From contig NZ_CP135921.1 of assembly GCF_032397745.1 (NCBI RefSeq), positions 1,178,001 to 1,242,000 on the forward strand: a DNA stretch of 64,000 nt, given 5' to 3'. The notes under the pieces are model-generated. The model searched no databases. It was not told the DNA's origin and worked only from the letters and a program-made list of their open reading frames with translations. The DNA is from Bradyrhizobium prioriisuperbiae. GTDB taxonomy: Bacteria > Pseudomonadota > Alphaproteobacteria > Rhizobiales > Xanthobacteraceae. This document shows positions 1 through 9,100 of the stretch, in pieces. Numbering within the stretch: position 1 is the stretch's first letter; every line of letters begins with the position of its first letter. Position numbers and translations under genes: made by a program.

Positions 1-196
1 CGATGATGCCGTTGCCGCCGGAGAACAGCCGCTCGAACCAGTACAGCGACACCCCGTTCATCGGAAAGGTAAGACCACCATCCGGGCCCTGGAATGACAG
101 CACGAAAATCGCGATCATCGGTCCATACAGAAACGCCACATAGGCGGCGAAGAGTGCCGCCAGCACATAGAAGCTCCGTGAGCGCCCCTCTCGCAT
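1..196 (-). CDS. ABC transporter permease, PotC-like (partial, cut by window edge)
   Basis: N-terminal 65 codons of an inner-membrane permease subunit; the rest lies beyond the left edge. The ATG at 196 is 4 bases after the TGA of the upstream permease gene. The visible protein has a short basic N-terminus (MREGRSRSF), one clear membrane helix at about residues 9-35 ending in YGPMIAIFVLSF, and then the FPMNGVSLYWFERLF stretch that is typical of PotC-type permeases just before the periplasmic loop. It is the fourth gene of a minus-strand importer set (ATPase, binding protein, two permeases). The subunit assignment rests on this N-terminal pattern and gene order; the substrate (polyamine-like) is inferred from the family. 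Confidence 0.8.
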   Translation of the reverse strand, partial: MREGRSRSFYVLAALFAAYVAFLYGPMIAIFVLSFQGPDGGLTFPMNGVSLYWFERLFSGGNGII

Positions 197-200
197 CGCC

Positions 201-1103
201 TCAGAGCTCCCTGCGGATATCGACAAGCCTGGTCATGGAAAAAATGATCATCATGGTGGCGGCAAGCAGGATCACCGCATTGGCGGCGGCGGCGGGAAAC
301 TGGATGGCATCGAGCCGGGTCTGGATGATCTTGCCGGCGGACGCGATCTGCTGGCCGCCCATCACGCCGATGGTGATGAAATCGCCCATCACGATGGTGA
401 TGACGAAAATCGAGCCGATGACGATGCCAGGCTTCGACAGCGGAATGATCACATTGACCAGGGTCTGGAAGCCTGTGGCGCCGGCGTCATAGGCCGCCTC
501 GATCAGGCTCTTGTCGATGCGGATCATGGAATTGAAGATCGGCACCACCATGAAAAACGTAAACAGGTGGACGAAGGCGAGCACCACCGAGAATTCGGAA
601 AACAGCAGCCACTCCAGCGGCTGATTGACGATCTTTGCCTCCACCAGCGCCTTGTTGACCAGCCCGTTGCGGCCAAGCAGCGGAATCCAGGCGATCATCC
701 GGATCACGTTCGAGGTCCAGAATGGAATCGTGCACAGCAGTGAGAGGCCGATCTGCCATGACTTCGACCGGACGTGGAAAGCGAGAAAATAAGCGACGGT
801 GAAACCGATCACCAGGGTGATCGACCACACCAGGAAGCAGAATTTCAGCGTCGAGCCGTAAGTCCTGAGGATGGTGCAGAACTCCGGCAGCTGCTGCAGG
901 CAGCCCTCGAACGTATCGGTGTAGCCGCGGCCGGAGAAGATCGGCAGCATTTCATAGTCGTTGTAATCCCAGAAACTGACGATCACGACAAACAGCAGCG
1001 GAATCAGAAAGAAGGCGAGGAAGACCAGCGCCATCGGCCCGGCCTGCAGCCAGGCGACAACGTTGCGGCGAACTGAACTCTGGTGCATTCCCTGCTCTTT
1101 CAA
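201..1103 (-). CDS. ABC transporter permease, PotB-like
   Basis: Inner-membrane permease subunit of a spermidine/putrescine-type ABC importer, 300 aa, a usual length for PotB. About six hydrophobic helices are visible, the first at about residues 21-45. The cytoplasmic coupling loop near residues 205-225 reads EAAYDAGATGFQTLVNVIIP, which fits the EAA motif (EAA---G---------I-LP) that docks on the ATPase. The gene follows the binding-protein gene by about 50 bases and precedes the second permease by 4 bases, so the subunits are probably co-transcribed. Family members carry polyamines or related compounds; the actual ligand cannot be read from the sequence. Confidence 0.88.
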   Translation of the reverse strand: MKEQGMHQSSVRRNVVAWLQAGPMALVFLAFFLIPLLFVVIVSFWDYNDYEMLPIFSGRGYTDTFEGCLQQLPEFCTILRTYGSTLKFCFLVWSITLVIGFTVAYFLAFHVRSKSWQIGLSLLCTIPFWTSNVIRMIAWIPLLGRNGLVNKALVEAKIVNQPLEWLLFSEFSVVLAFVHLFTFFMVVPIFNSMIRIDKSLIEAAYDAGATGFQTLVNVIIPLSKPGIVIGSIFVITIVMGDFITIGVMGGQQIASAGKIIQTRLDAIQFPAAAANAVILLAATMMIIFSMTRLVDIRREL

Positions 1104-1156
1104 ACGAGATGCGCCGCCCGCACGACAGTGCGCGGGCGGCGATCATTTTCTCATCA

Positions 1157-2479
1157 TCAGGCCGCGATGAACTCATTCCACTTGCGGACCATGTAGTCGT
1201 TCTCGTCCATCACGGCATTCCAGCAGGCGACGCTGCCCATGCGATCGTCATAGGAGCCGCCGTCGCGCACCGTGCCGGCCTTTTCCAGCAGCGAGCCGTC
1301 GGGACCCTTGATGTCCTTCTCGGCCGGCTTGCCTTCCATCCAGTACGCCCACTCATAGGGCTCCATGCTCTTCTGCGCGGTGGAGAGCACCGCCGAATAG
1401 TAGCCCTGGCGGTTGAGATAGGCACCGGCCCAACCGGACAGGAACCAGTTGACGAACTCATAGGCCAAATCGAGCTTGGCGCCGGACACGCCCTTCGACA
1501 CGCAGAAGCCGGTGGCCCAGCTGCGATAACCTTCCTTCAGCGGCTGGAACACGCAGGGGATGCCCTTCTTGCGCACGGCGGTGACCGCGGGCGACCACAT
1601 CGACTGGATCACCGTCTCGCCGGACGCCATCAGATTGACCGACTGGTTGAAGTCGCTCCAGAACGCACGGAACTGGCCGGCCTTCTTCGCTTCGGTCAGG
1701 AGCTTCATGGTCAGGTCGATCTCGGCCTTGGTCATGTTGCCCTTGTCGGCATATTTGTATTGACCGGTCGCCTCCACCACCATGGCCGCATCCATGATGC
1801 CGATGGAGGGGATGTTGAGGATCGAGGCCTTGCCCTTGAACTCGGGATTGAGCAGTTCGGCCCAGCTGCTGATCGGCCGCTTGATCAAATCAGGCCGGAT
1901 GCCGAGCGTGTCGGCGTTGTAGACGGTGGGAATCAGCGTCACGAATTCGGTCGGGGTCTTGGAGAACACCTTGGAATTCTTGCCTTCGAGATACAGCACC
2001 TTCCAGGGTGCGGTGCCCTGATCGCCGATCTTCTTGCCGTTGGGCAGGTGTCCCTTGGTGAACACCGGCGTGATGTTGTCGAACTCTTTGATTTTCTTGG
2101 CGTCGAGGGCGAGGATGTTGCCCGACGGCACCAGCTTCTTCAGCGAGAAATATTCGGTGTCCAGCACGTCGAAGGAATTCGGCTGGGTGATCACGCGCTT
2201 GGTGACGTCATCGGTGGTCGCGGTGATGTATTCGAGCTTGATGCCGGTGTCCTTCAGGCATTGCGTGCCGATCAGGTCGCCTTCATTGACGCCGGTGCCG
2301 AGATAACGCAGCACCTTCGGCTCGGCCGACATCACATAGGGAAAGCCGGTGATGGCACCGGAGCCGGTGGCAAGGCCGGTGAAACCCGCCGCGCCTTTCA
2401 GCATGGTGCGGCGGCTGATGCCGGATGTTTTGCCGGACCTCTTGCTGTCAGACGGCTTGTTGTCAGAAGGTTTGCTCAT
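1157..2479 (-). CDS. ABC transporter extracellular solute-binding protein, PotD-like, Tat-type signal
   Basis: Periplasmic binding protein of about 440 aa for a polyamine-type importer. The start at 2479 is preferred over an in-frame start at 2575 because AAGGAG lies about 10 bases upstream of 2479. The N-terminus is hydrophilic and followed by SRRTMLKGAAGF, a twin-arginine signal, so export is probably by the Tat route in folded form. The mature part carries family-1-like binding-protein features (for example YNADTLGIRPD, SWAELLNPEFKGKASILNIP, MASGETVIQSMWSP). It lies between the ATPase and permease genes on the same strand. Ligand unknown; spermidine/putrescine is a family-level guess. Confidence 0.87.
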   Translation of the reverse strand: MSKPSDNKPSDSKRSGKTSGISRRTMLKGAAGFTGLATGSGAITGFPYVMSAEPKVLRYLGTGVNEGDLIGTQCLKDTGIKLEYITATTDDVTKRVITQPNSFDVLDTEYFSLKKLVPSGNILALDAKKIKEFDNITPVFTKGHLPNGKKIGDQGTAPWKVLYLEGKNSKVFSKTPTEFVTLIPTVYNADTLGIRPDLIKRPISSWAELLNPEFKGKASILNIPSIGIMDAAMVVEATGQYKYADKGNMTKAEIDLTMKLLTEAKKAGQFRAFWSDFNQSVNLMASGETVIQSMWSPAVTAVRKKGIPCVFQPLKEGYRSWATGFCVSKGVSGAKLDLAYEFVNWFLSGWAGAYLNRQGYYSAVLSTAQKSMEPYEWAYWMEGKPAEKDIKGPDGSLLEKAGTVRDGGSYDDRMGSVACWNAVMDENDYMVRKWNEFIAA

Positions 2480-2561
2480 CTCGTCAGTCTCCTTGTGTTT
2501 GAAAACGCTTTTTGTGTTTGAAAGAGAACGGTCGCTTTGCCGCGCAAAAACGACTGCCGTG

Positions 2562-3560
2562 TCAGTCAAGTGCATGCGCCGCGTCCGGCACCCAGCCGGC
2601 CAGCACGCTTGCGCCGACCTCGACCGGGTCGCTGTCGAAATCCGCTTCCGTCAGTTGCGCCGCAAGATCCGCGCCGCCTCCGGCCTTCAGGCTCACCAGC
2701 ACATAACTGCCCTGGTATTCGATCTGGCTGACGGACGCGGAAACCGAGGAGCCGTCCCAGACGGTGCCGGGGCGCGCGAGACGCAAATGATCGGCTCGCA
2801 CGGCAATTTTGCCCGATGCGGTGTCGATCACATTGTGGCCGCCGATGAAGCGCGCGACGAATTCGGTCCGCGGCCGCTTGAAGACATCGCGCGGCGTGCC
2901 GGTCTGCTCGATCCGTCCGCCGTTCATCAGCACGACGAGATCGGCCAGCGCCATGGCCTCTTCCTGGCCGTGAGTGACATGGATGAAACTGATGCCCAGC
3001 TCGCGCTGCAGCCGCTTCAGTTCGGCGCGCATCTTGACGCGCAGGAATGGATCGAGCGCCGACAGCGGCTCATCGAGCAGCAACATCTGCGGCTCGGTGA
3101 CCAGGGCGCGCGCCAGCGCTACGCGCTGCTGCTGGCCGCCGGAGAGCTGCGCCGGCAGGCGCGCCGCGAAGCCGTCCATGGCGACGAGCCTGAGAACATC
3201 CATCGCCTTTGCGTGGCGAGCCGGCTTGTCGATGCCCCGCATCTTCAGGGCGAACGCGACATTGTCGAGCACCGAGAGATGCGGAAACAGCGCATAGGAC
3301 TGAAACATCATCGCCGTGCCGCGCTTGGCCGGCGGCAGGTCGGTGACATTGGTCGCCCCCAGGATGATGTCGCCTTCGGACACCGCCTCATGGCCCGCGA
3401 TCATCCGCAGTGTCGAGGTCTTGCCGCAGCCGGAGGGCCCGAGCAGACAGCAATAGGTGCCGGCTGGAATTCTCAGATCGATGCGGTCGACAGCGACCGT
3501 GCTGCCGTAGCGCTTCGTGACCGATGCGAGTTCCAGCGCCGCAGGCAGAGGCATGATCAC
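2562..3560 (-). CDS. ABC transporter ATP-binding protein, PotA-like
   Basis: Cytoplasmic ATPase of the importer, 332 aa. Walker A GPSGCGKTS is near residue 41, the signature LSGGQQQR near residue 139, Walker B LLLDEPLSALDPF near residue 160, and the switch His in FIHVTHGQEEAM. The C-terminal 90 residues form the TOBE/OB-type regulatory domain found in PotA/UgpC/MalK-type ATPases (IRADHLRLARPG region). First gene of the minus-strand operon, so the promoter should lie in the 539-base gap to its right. A second Met two codons in (3554) is an alternative start. Confidence 0.9.
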   Translation of the reverse strand: MIMPLPAALELASVTKRYGSTVAVDRIDLRIPAGTYCCLLGPSGCGKTSTLRMIAGHEAVSEGDIILGATNVTDLPPAKRGTAMMFQSYALFPHLSVLDNVAFALKMRGIDKPARHAKAMDVLRLVAMDGFAARLPAQLSGGQQQRVALARALVTEPQMLLLDEPLSALDPFLRVKMRAELKRLQRELGISFIHVTHGQEEAMALADLVVLMNGGRIEQTGTPRDVFKRPRTEFVARFIGGHNVIDTASGKIAVRADHLRLARPGTVWDGSSVSASVSQIEYQGSYVLVSLKAGGGADLAAQLTEADFDSDPVEVGASVLAGWVPDAAHALD

Positions 3561-4099
3561 TCCCTGATCGAGTACGCGCCCGCCTGTCCGAATGTCGCAG
3601 GAGCGGTCAGGCAGCTTGCCTGAGAGGCATTCGCAAAGTCCATGCCATCCGCATCGGCTGCCGGATCATCTCGAAACCCACCAAATTCGATCCATTCTGC
3701 TGCAAAGCGACAGGTGACCGCCTCAAATTCGGGCAAATCGAACACGAAGCAAGCATGGACCGTATACAATTCAGGGTGGACCGGCGCCGGCTGCGCACCC
3801 GCTGCAAAGCAGAGGAGGAGGTGATCACGACCGTGGCCTGGTGATTGCTGCATCGCGCAACGCAGACAATCATGCGCTGTGCCCGCAACGGACAGACGTT
3901 GTCGGGAAACCATGCTGTCACCGAGTGTTGATATGGCTGCGAGACGCGCAGGACCAAAGTGGGTTTCGGTGGATGGTCCGTCGATCCGACCGGCAAGACC
4001 TTCGGCCGCCTTCCCTCTCGCCGCCGCTGTGCCATATTGCTGACCGACAGGATTTCCGGCGCAAGTAACTTCTGATCAGACCAAGAAACTTCAGACCAG
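3561..4099. other. Intergenic region between divergent transporter and channel genes, no gene seen
   Basis: This 539-base gap separates the PotA-like gene (minus) from the MotA/ExbB-like gene (plus). Open frames exist in both directions, but their translations are rich in Arg, Ser and Pro without recognisable domains or good ribosome sites, so I do not call a gene. It must hold the promoters for both flanking units. No strong terminator or repeat was seen. Confidence 0.6.
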
Positions 4100-5155
4100 A
4101 TGGCAAGAGCAGATATGGCAAAACCAGAGATGGCGTCCCGCTCCTCCTCCCGCTTCGCGGACGAAATCGCCCCCACCAAGCTCTCGTCACCCCGGATCTT
4201 CCTGGTCCGCATGCTGGTGTTCCTGATTCTGTGCTCCCTGGTGCTGGTGGTGCTCTATAAGCAGATCTGGGCCGCCTTCCTCGCCAATCCCGGCCTTAAT
4301 GCGCTGATTGGCGCGGTGCTGGCGATCGGCATCATCCTGTCGTTCCGCCAGGTGATCCGGCTCTATCCCGAAGTCGCATGGGTCAACAGCTTCCGTATCG
4401 CCGATCCGGGCTTGGCGATGGATCGCCGGCCCAAACTGCTGGCGCCGATGGCGGCGATCCTGGGCGACCGGGTCGGGCGGATGAGCATCACCCAGCAGAC
4501 CATGCGGCATCTGCTTGATTCCATCGCCACCCGGCTGGACGAGGCGCGTGACATCTCCCGCTATATGACCGGGCTCCTGGTGTTTCTCGGCCTGCTCGGC
4601 ACCTTCTGGGGCCTGATCGAAACCGTCGGGTCGGTGGGCAAGGTGATCGACGGGCTGAAGGTCGGCGGCGACGCCGGGGCTGTGTTCGACACCCTGAAGG
4701 AAGGTCTCGCCGCGCCGCTGAGCGGCATGGGCATTTCGTTTTCGTCGTCGCTGTTCGGCTTGGCCGGCTCGCTGATCCTGGGCTTTCTCGATTTGCAGTC
4801 GAGCCAGGCGCAGAACCGGTTCTATACCGATCTCGAAGACTGGCTGGCCAGCACGGTGCGGGAATATTCCACCGAACACGGGAGCCCGGCCATGGCCACC
4901 GCCGTGATGGCCACGCCCGAAGGCACGGAAATGCGCGGCGCGATCGAGAAGCTGCGCACGACCGTCGAAGACATGGGCTCAAACCGGGCCACCACCACGG
5001 CAATGGCCAACCTGGCCGATGCCATCCAGGGCCTGGTCGCCCACATGCGCAGTGAACAGCAGATGATCCGCGAGTGGGCCGACAGCCAGGGCGAACAGAA
5101 CCGCGAGATCAAGAAGCTGCTGGAGCGCATCGCACGGCAGCCGGAAAAGAACTGA
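4100..5155 (+). CDS. MotA/TolQ/ExbB-type proton-channel family protein
   Basis: Inner-membrane protein of 351 aa. Four hydrophobic segments are visible at about residues 34-55, 60-82, 155-175 and 205-230, and the LVFLGLLGTFWGLIETV and GMGISFSSSLFGLAGSLILG segments match the conserved ion-channel helices of the MotA/TolQ/ExbB fold. A cytoplasmic region follows with predicted helices after residue 265. The partner gene 50 bases downstream encodes a one-helix OmpA/MotB-like protein, so the two probably form an ion-driven complex that contacts peptidoglycan. No flagellar, Tol or Ton genes are adjacent, so it is not safe to call it motA. Met codons at 4115 and 4130 are alternative starts. Confidence 0.8.
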   Translation: MARADMAKPEMASRSSSRFADEIAPTKLSSPRIFLVRMLVFLILCSLVLVVLYKQIWAAFLANPGLNALIGAVLAIGIILSFRQVIRLYPEVAWVNSFRIADPGLAMDRRPKLLAPMAAILGDRVGRMSITQQTMRHLLDSIATRLDEARDISRYMTGLLVFLGLLGTFWGLIETVGSVGKVIDGLKVGGDAGAVFDTLKEGLAAPLSGMGISFSSSLFGLAGSLILGFLDLQSSQAQNRFYTDLEDWLASTVREYSTEHGSPAMATAVMATPEGTEMRGAIEKLRTTVEDMGSNRATTTAMANLADAIQGLVAHMRSEQQMIREWADSQGEQNREIKKLLERIARQPEKN

Positions 5156-5205
5156 CGCGGCGCAGGCACTCCGCGCTCGCTGACTGACCAAGGAGATCGA
5201 TCGAC

Positions 5206-6234
5206 ATGGCGCTTGCTCGCGGACGCCGCTCCGATCCCGGCTTCAATTACTGGCCCGGCTTTGTCGACGCCTTGTCGACATTGGTGCTGGCCATCGTGTT
5301 CCTGCTGTCGGTGTTCCTGGTGGTGCAGTTTTTCCTGTCCCAGGAGGTCAGCGGCAAGGACAAGGCGCTGGAACGGCTGAATGCGCAGATCGCCCAGCTC
5401 AACGATCTGCTGTCGCTGGAAAAACTCGGCAAGCTCAATCTGGAGGACCAGATCGGCCAGATGCGCGCCGGCCTCGCAGTGGCGGAAGGCGAGCGCGACC
5501 GGGTCAAGGGCCTCTATGACGGCCTCGCAGCCAGCGGCAACGACGCCGCGGGGCGCGCCGGCGAACTGAACAAGGCGCTGGACTCCGAGAAGCTGCTGTC
5601 GGGCCGCGCGCTGGCGCAGATCGAGGTGCTGAACCAGCAGATCAGCGCACTGCGCCGGCAACTGGCGGCGCTGGAGTCAGCGCTGGATGCGTCGGAGAAG
5701 AAGGACAAGGATTCGCAGACCCGGATCGCCGATCTCGGCTCGCGGCTCAATGTCGCGCTGGCGCAGCGAGTGCAGGAATTGACGCGCTACCGCTCCGAAT
5801 TCTTCGGGCGGTTGCGCGCGATCCTCGGCGCCCGGCCCGACATCCGCGTGGTCGGCGACCGCTTCGTGTTCCAGTCCGAGGTGTTCTTCGACACTGGACA
5901 GGCGCTGCTCTTGCCGGAGGGCCGCACCGAGCTGGACACGCTTGCGGACGCGCTGGTCGATCTGGACAAGAAGATCCCGACGGAGATTGCCTGGGTGCTG
6001 CGGGTGGACGGCCACACCGACGTGCGCCCGATCTCCAGCCCGCAGTTCAAATCGAACTGGGATCTCTCGGCGGCGCGCGCCATCTCGGTGGTGCAATATC
6101 TGGTGTCCAAGGGCGTCTCGCCGCAGCGGCTGGTCGCCGCCGGCTTCGGCGAATTCCAGCCGCTGGATTCCGCCGCTACCGAAGACGCCTACAAGCGCAA
6201 CCGCCGCATCGAGCTGAAGCTGACGGAGCGGTGA
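5206..6234 (+). CDS. OmpA/MotB-domain protein with long coiled coil
   Basis: 342 aa, partner of the preceding channel protein. One membrane helix lies at about residues 22-45 (LSTLVLAIVFLLSVFLVVQF), then a long heptad-rich coiled coil at about residues 48-185, and then a C-terminal OmpA-like peptidoglycan-binding domain from about residue 200 to the end. The latter has the expected VDGHTDVRP, NWDLSAARA, GFGEFQP and NRRIELKL motifs. The layout is MotB-like but with a far longer periplasmic spacer. AAGGAGATC lies 9 bases upstream of the ATG. Its TGA overlaps the ATG of the GNAT gene, so all three genes are probably one unit. Confidence 0.87.
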   Translation: MALARGRRSDPGFNYWPGFVDALSTLVLAIVFLLSVFLVVQFFLSQEVSGKDKALERLNAQIAQLNDLLSLEKLGKLNLEDQIGQMRAGLAVAEGERDRVKGLYDGLAASGNDAAGRAGELNKALDSEKLLSGRALAQIEVLNQQISALRRQLAALESALDASEKKDKDSQTRIADLGSRLNVALAQRVQELTRYRSEFFGRLRAILGARPDIRVVGDRFVFQSEVFFDTGQALLLPEGRTELDTLADALVDLDKKIPTEIAWVLRVDGHTDVRPISSPQFKSNWDLSAARAISVVQYLVSKGVSPQRLVAAGFGEFQPLDSAATEDAYKRNRRIELKLTER

Positions 6235-6692
6235 TGGCCGCCGCCATGCCGGCTTCGCTTCGTGCTTATCGCGCCGAGGATGAGGACGCCGCCATCGCGC
6301 TGTGGCAGCGCACCTGGCAGCTGGCTTATCCCTCGATCGATTTTGCCGCGCGGGTGGCGTGGTGGCGGGAGCGCTGGCGCAACGAGCTGGTGCCCGCGGC
6401 GGACATCGTGGTGGCCGAACAGAATGGTGTGCTCGCGGGCTTCGTCACCATCGACCGCTCCGGTTATCTCGACCAGCTGGTGGTGAGCCCCGAGGCCTGG
6501 GGATCGGATCTCGCGGCAACGCTGGTGGATGAAGCGAAGCGATTGTCACCGACCGGCATCACACTCTTGGTGAATAACGACAATGCCCGCGCCATCGGAT
6601 TTTACCGCAAGCACGGCTTCATCGACGACGGCGACGACGTCAATCCGGTATCCGGTCGCCCGGTAAAGCGGATGCGGTGGAATCCTTCTTAA
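6234..6692 (+). CDS. GNAT family N-acetyltransferase
   Basis: 152 aa with a single GNAT fold. The acetyl-CoA-binding strand region appears as LDQLVVSPEAWGSDLAATLVDEA and the C-terminal VNNDNARAIGFYRKHGF motif is typical. The ATG at 6234 overlaps the stop codon of the OmpA-domain gene (TGATG), which favours it over the in-frame GTG one codon earlier and implies translational coupling. The substrate is unknown. The gene ends 3 bases before a large palindromic repeat. Confidence 0.88.
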   Translation: MAAAMPASLRAYRAEDEDAAIALWQRTWQLAYPSIDFAARVAWWRERWRNELVPAADIVVAEQNGVLAGFVTIDRSGYLDQLVVSPEAWGSDLAATLVDEAKRLSPTGITLLVNNDNARAIGFYRKHGFIDDGDDVNPVSGRPVKRMRWNPS

Positions 6693-6694
6693 GC

Positions 6695-6743
6695 GAGCAT
6701 GATCTTTTCGGAAAACCGGTGCCCACTTTTCCGGATCATGCTC
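6695..6743. repeat. Dispersed palindromic repeat between convergent genes
   Basis: The outer arms GAGCATGATC (6695-6704) and GATCATGCTC (6734-6743) pair perfectly, with inner arms CGGAAAA (6709-6715) and TTTTCCG (6727-6733). The element fills the gap between the stop codons of the convergent GNAT and ABC-exporter genes, so it may also act as a two-way terminator. Elements with these words are common in Bradyrhizobium-group genomes (recalled, not searched). A degenerate relative sits at 41490-41532. Confidence 0.8.
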
Positions 6744-8600
6744 TTAAATGCCTTCAAACTGCAGCCGCGCCAGCTTGGCATAGAGGCCGTTGGCGGCGAC
6801 CAGCGAGCTGTGGGTGCCCTGCTCGACAATGCATCCATTGTCCATCACCAGAATGCGATCACATGACAGCACCGTGGCGAGGCGATGGGCGATCACCAGG
6901 GTGGTGCGATGGCGCATCAGGTCTTCCAGCGCGGTCTGCACCAGGGTTTCGCTCTCGGCATCGAGTGACGATGTCGCTTCATCCAGCAGCAGCAGCGGCG
7001 CGTCGCGCAGGATGGCGCGCGCAATCGCAATGCGCTGGCGCTGGCCGCCGGACAGCGTGACCCCGCGCTCGCCGAGCTCGGTCTCGAACCCCTTGGGCAA
7101 GCGGCGCAGGAATTCAGTGGCGTGGGCCTGCTCGGCGGCGCGCTCCACCTCGGCGTCGGTCGCGTCGGGACGCCCGAAGCGGATGTTGTCGCGCGCGGTG
7201 CCTGAGAACACGACGGTGTCCTGCGGCACCAGCGCCATCCGCGCACGCAGATCCTGTGGCGTGACATCGCGGATCGGCACGCCATCGAAACTGATGACAC
7301 CGCCGGCGGCGTCGTAGAAGCGCAGCAGCAAATGAAACAGCGTGCTCTTGCCCGCGCCCGAGGGGCCAACCACCGCGACCTTTTCGCCGGCGCGGATGGA
7401 GAACGACACGCCGTCGATCACCTTGTGCTCGGGACGGGTCGGATAAGCGAAACGAACCGCATCGAAGGCGATGTCGCCGCGCGCCGGCTGCGGCAGCGCG
7501 CGCGGGCTCGCTGGGGCCGCGATTGCGGGCGTCACGCGCATGATCTCGAACAGACGCTCGGAGGCGCCGGACGCCGCCGAGATCTCGCCCCAGACCTGGC
7601 TGAGTTCGCCAAGCGCGCCCGCCGCAAACGCCGCATACAGGATGAACTGGCCGAGCCGGCCGGCGCTGATCTGCCCGAGCAGCACATCGTGCGATCCGAT
7701 CCAGAGGATGGCGACCACGCTGGAAAAAATCAGGAAGATGACAATGGCGGTCAGCACCGCACGGGCGCGGGTGGAAGCGCGCGCCGCCTCAAAGGCGTGA
7801 CCGACCTCGGTGCCGAACCGCGTCGCCGCCAGCCGTTCGTTGGTGAAGGCCTGCAGGGTGCGGATCGCACCGATCAATTCGGAAGCGTAAGAGGACGCCT
7901 GCGCCAGCGTATCCTGCGCACCGCGCGACAGTTTCTGCACCCGGCGTCCGAACGCGACCAGCGGCAGCACGATCAGCGGAATCACCGCAAGCACGAAGCC
8001 CGACAAGCGGGGACTGGTCACCACCATCATGGTGGAGGCGCCGAGGAACAGCACCAGGTTGCGCAGCGCGATCGAGACCGAAGCGCCGACGGCAGATTTG
8101 ATCTGGGTGGTGTCCGCGGTCAACCGCGATACCAGTTCACCGCTGTGGCTGACATCGAAGAACGCCGGCGACAATGATGTCAGGTGATTGAACACGTCGC
8201 GGCGCAGATCGGCGACAATCCGTTCGCCGAGCGTAATCACGAGATAATAACGGGCGGCACTGGCCAGCGCGAGCACCGCCACCACCACGATCATCACGCC
8301 AAAGTAACTGTTGATCATCTCGACGCCGGACGGGCTGAAGCCGAGGTCAATCATCCGCCGCACGGCGATGGGCACGGCCAGCGTCGCCAGCGAGGCAATG
8401 ATCAGGGCGACCAGCGCGCCAAGCGCTTGACCGCGGTAGTGCACCACATAGGGCCAGAGCGCCAGCAGCGGGCGCAGCCGGACGCCGCGGGCGGGCTTTT
8501 TGGCCGCATCATCGACCGCCGCCGTGGCCTGGCCCGGCAGGCCGCTTTGTTCAATCGCACTCATTTGCAGGTCGCTGCCGTCCCTTGGTCGTCCGCTCAT
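6744..8600 (-). CDS. ABC transporter, fused transmembrane and ATP-binding domains (MsbA/LmrA-like exporter)
   Basis: About 618 aa half-transporter exporter; works as a dimer in the inner membrane. An N-terminal type-I exporter membrane domain with six helices runs from about residue 45 to 330, with the [13 protein letters not shown] and [19 protein letters not shown] coupling regions. The C-terminal nucleotide-binding domain has Walker [10 protein letters not shown], signature LSGGQRQR, Walker [13 protein letters not shown] and H-loop IAHRLAT. The Met at 8600 is preferred to an upstream frame start at 8645. Substrate not predictable; lipid or drug export are common for the family. It is divergent from rpmE. 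Confidence 0.88.
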   Translation of the reverse strand: MSGRPRDGSDLQMSAIEQSGLPGQATAAVDDAAKKPARGVRLRPLLALWPYVVHYRGQALGALVALIIASLATLAVPIAVRRMIDLGFSPSGVEMINSYFGVMIVVVAVLALASAARYYLVITLGERIVADLRRDVFNHLTSLSPAFFDVSHSGELVSRLTADTTQIKSAVGASVSIALRNLVLFLGASTMMVVTSPRLSGFVLAVIPLIVLPLVAFGRRVQKLSRGAQDTLAQASSYASELIGAIRTLQAFTNERLAATRFGTEVGHAFEAARASTRARAVLTAIVIFLIFSSVVAILWIGSHDVLLGQISAGRLGQFILYAAFAAGALGELSQVWGEISAASGASERLFEIMRVTPAIAAPASPRALPQPARGDIAFDAVRFAYPTRPEHKVIDGVSFSIRAGEKVAVVGPSGAGKSTLFHLLLRFYDAAGGVISFDGVPIRDVTPQDLRARMALVPQDTVVFSGTARDNIRFGRPDATDAEVERAAEQAHATEFLRRLPKGFETELGERGVTLSGGQRQRIAIARAILRDAPLLLLDEATSSLDAESETLVQTALEDLMRHRTTLVIAHRLATVLSCDRILVMDNGCIVEQGTHSSLVAANGLYAKLARLQFEGI

Positions 8601-8773
8601 CCCAGGGCCCTCAGATAGGCCGGACGGAGGGCTGAGGCAAACCAAGATGATCCCGGCGCAGCCGCCTAGGACAACTTGTCTCCGGGGCCGTCCTGCGTTA
8701 TAGAGCGGCCCAAATTAGCCCCGAAAATCCGGAAATTGCTGAAAAAGCGCTTCGCGCGCCAAAGGGATATGTG

Positions 8774-9001
8774 ATGAAAGCCGAAATTCACCCGAATTAT
8801 CATAACATTAAGGTCGTCATGACCGACGGGACGGAGTTCACCACGCGCTCCACCTACGGCAAGGAAGGCGACACGCTGAACCTGGACATCGATTCCAAGT
8901 CGCATCCGGCCTGGACCGGCGGCACCCAGCAGCTGCTCGACCGTGGCGGCCGCGTCTCCCGGTTCCAGAAGAAGTTTTCGGGCCTGCTCAAGAAAGACTG
9001 A
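8774..9001 (+). CDS. rpmE: 50S ribosomal protein L31
   Basis: 75 aa large-subunit ribosomal protein. It starts [12 protein letters not shown] and has the [20 protein letters not shown] and GGRVSRF patterns of bL31. All four zinc-ligand cysteine positions of the E. coli type are replaced, so this is the zinc-independent form. The start at the ATG of GTGATG (8774) gives the usual MKxxIHP N-terminus. It is followed by a strong terminator at 9047. Confidence 0.95.
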   Translation: MKAEIHPNYHNIKVVMTDGTEFTTRSTYGKEGDTLNLDIDSKSHPAWTGGTQQLLDRGGRVSRFQKKFSGLLKKD

Positions 9002-9046
9002 GCCGGTTCCCCGGGCTTTTGGCCCAGAACTTTCGCCCCAGAATAC

Positions 9047-9077
9047 GAAAACGCCCCGGTCAGCCGGGGCGTTTTTC
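9047..9077. terminator. Rho-independent terminator between rpmE and the DUF1465 gene
   Basis: A-rich run, then the stem ACGCCCCGG / CCGGGGCGT with a short TCAG loop, then TTTTT. Because both flanks carry A or T runs it can work for both convergent genes. Confidence 0.85.
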
Positions 9078-9100
9078 ATTTGGGGATTGGGAGGCGGATT

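Noticed and set aside
1109..2521. 470-codon plus-strand open frame
   Set aside because: It is antisense to the binding-protein gene and its translation is His-, Arg- and Gly-rich without domains; the minus strand has a full protein with signal and motifs.
3607..4212. 201-codon minus-strand frame in the gap left of the channel gene
   Set aside because: Low-complexity Ser/Arg composition and overlap with the real plus-strand start; no homology recognised.
4100..6692. Zorya-type anti-phage system
   Set aside because: The MotA/MotB-like pair is suggestive, but neither ZorC/ZorE-like nor helicase genes follow; a GNAT gene and an exporter do.
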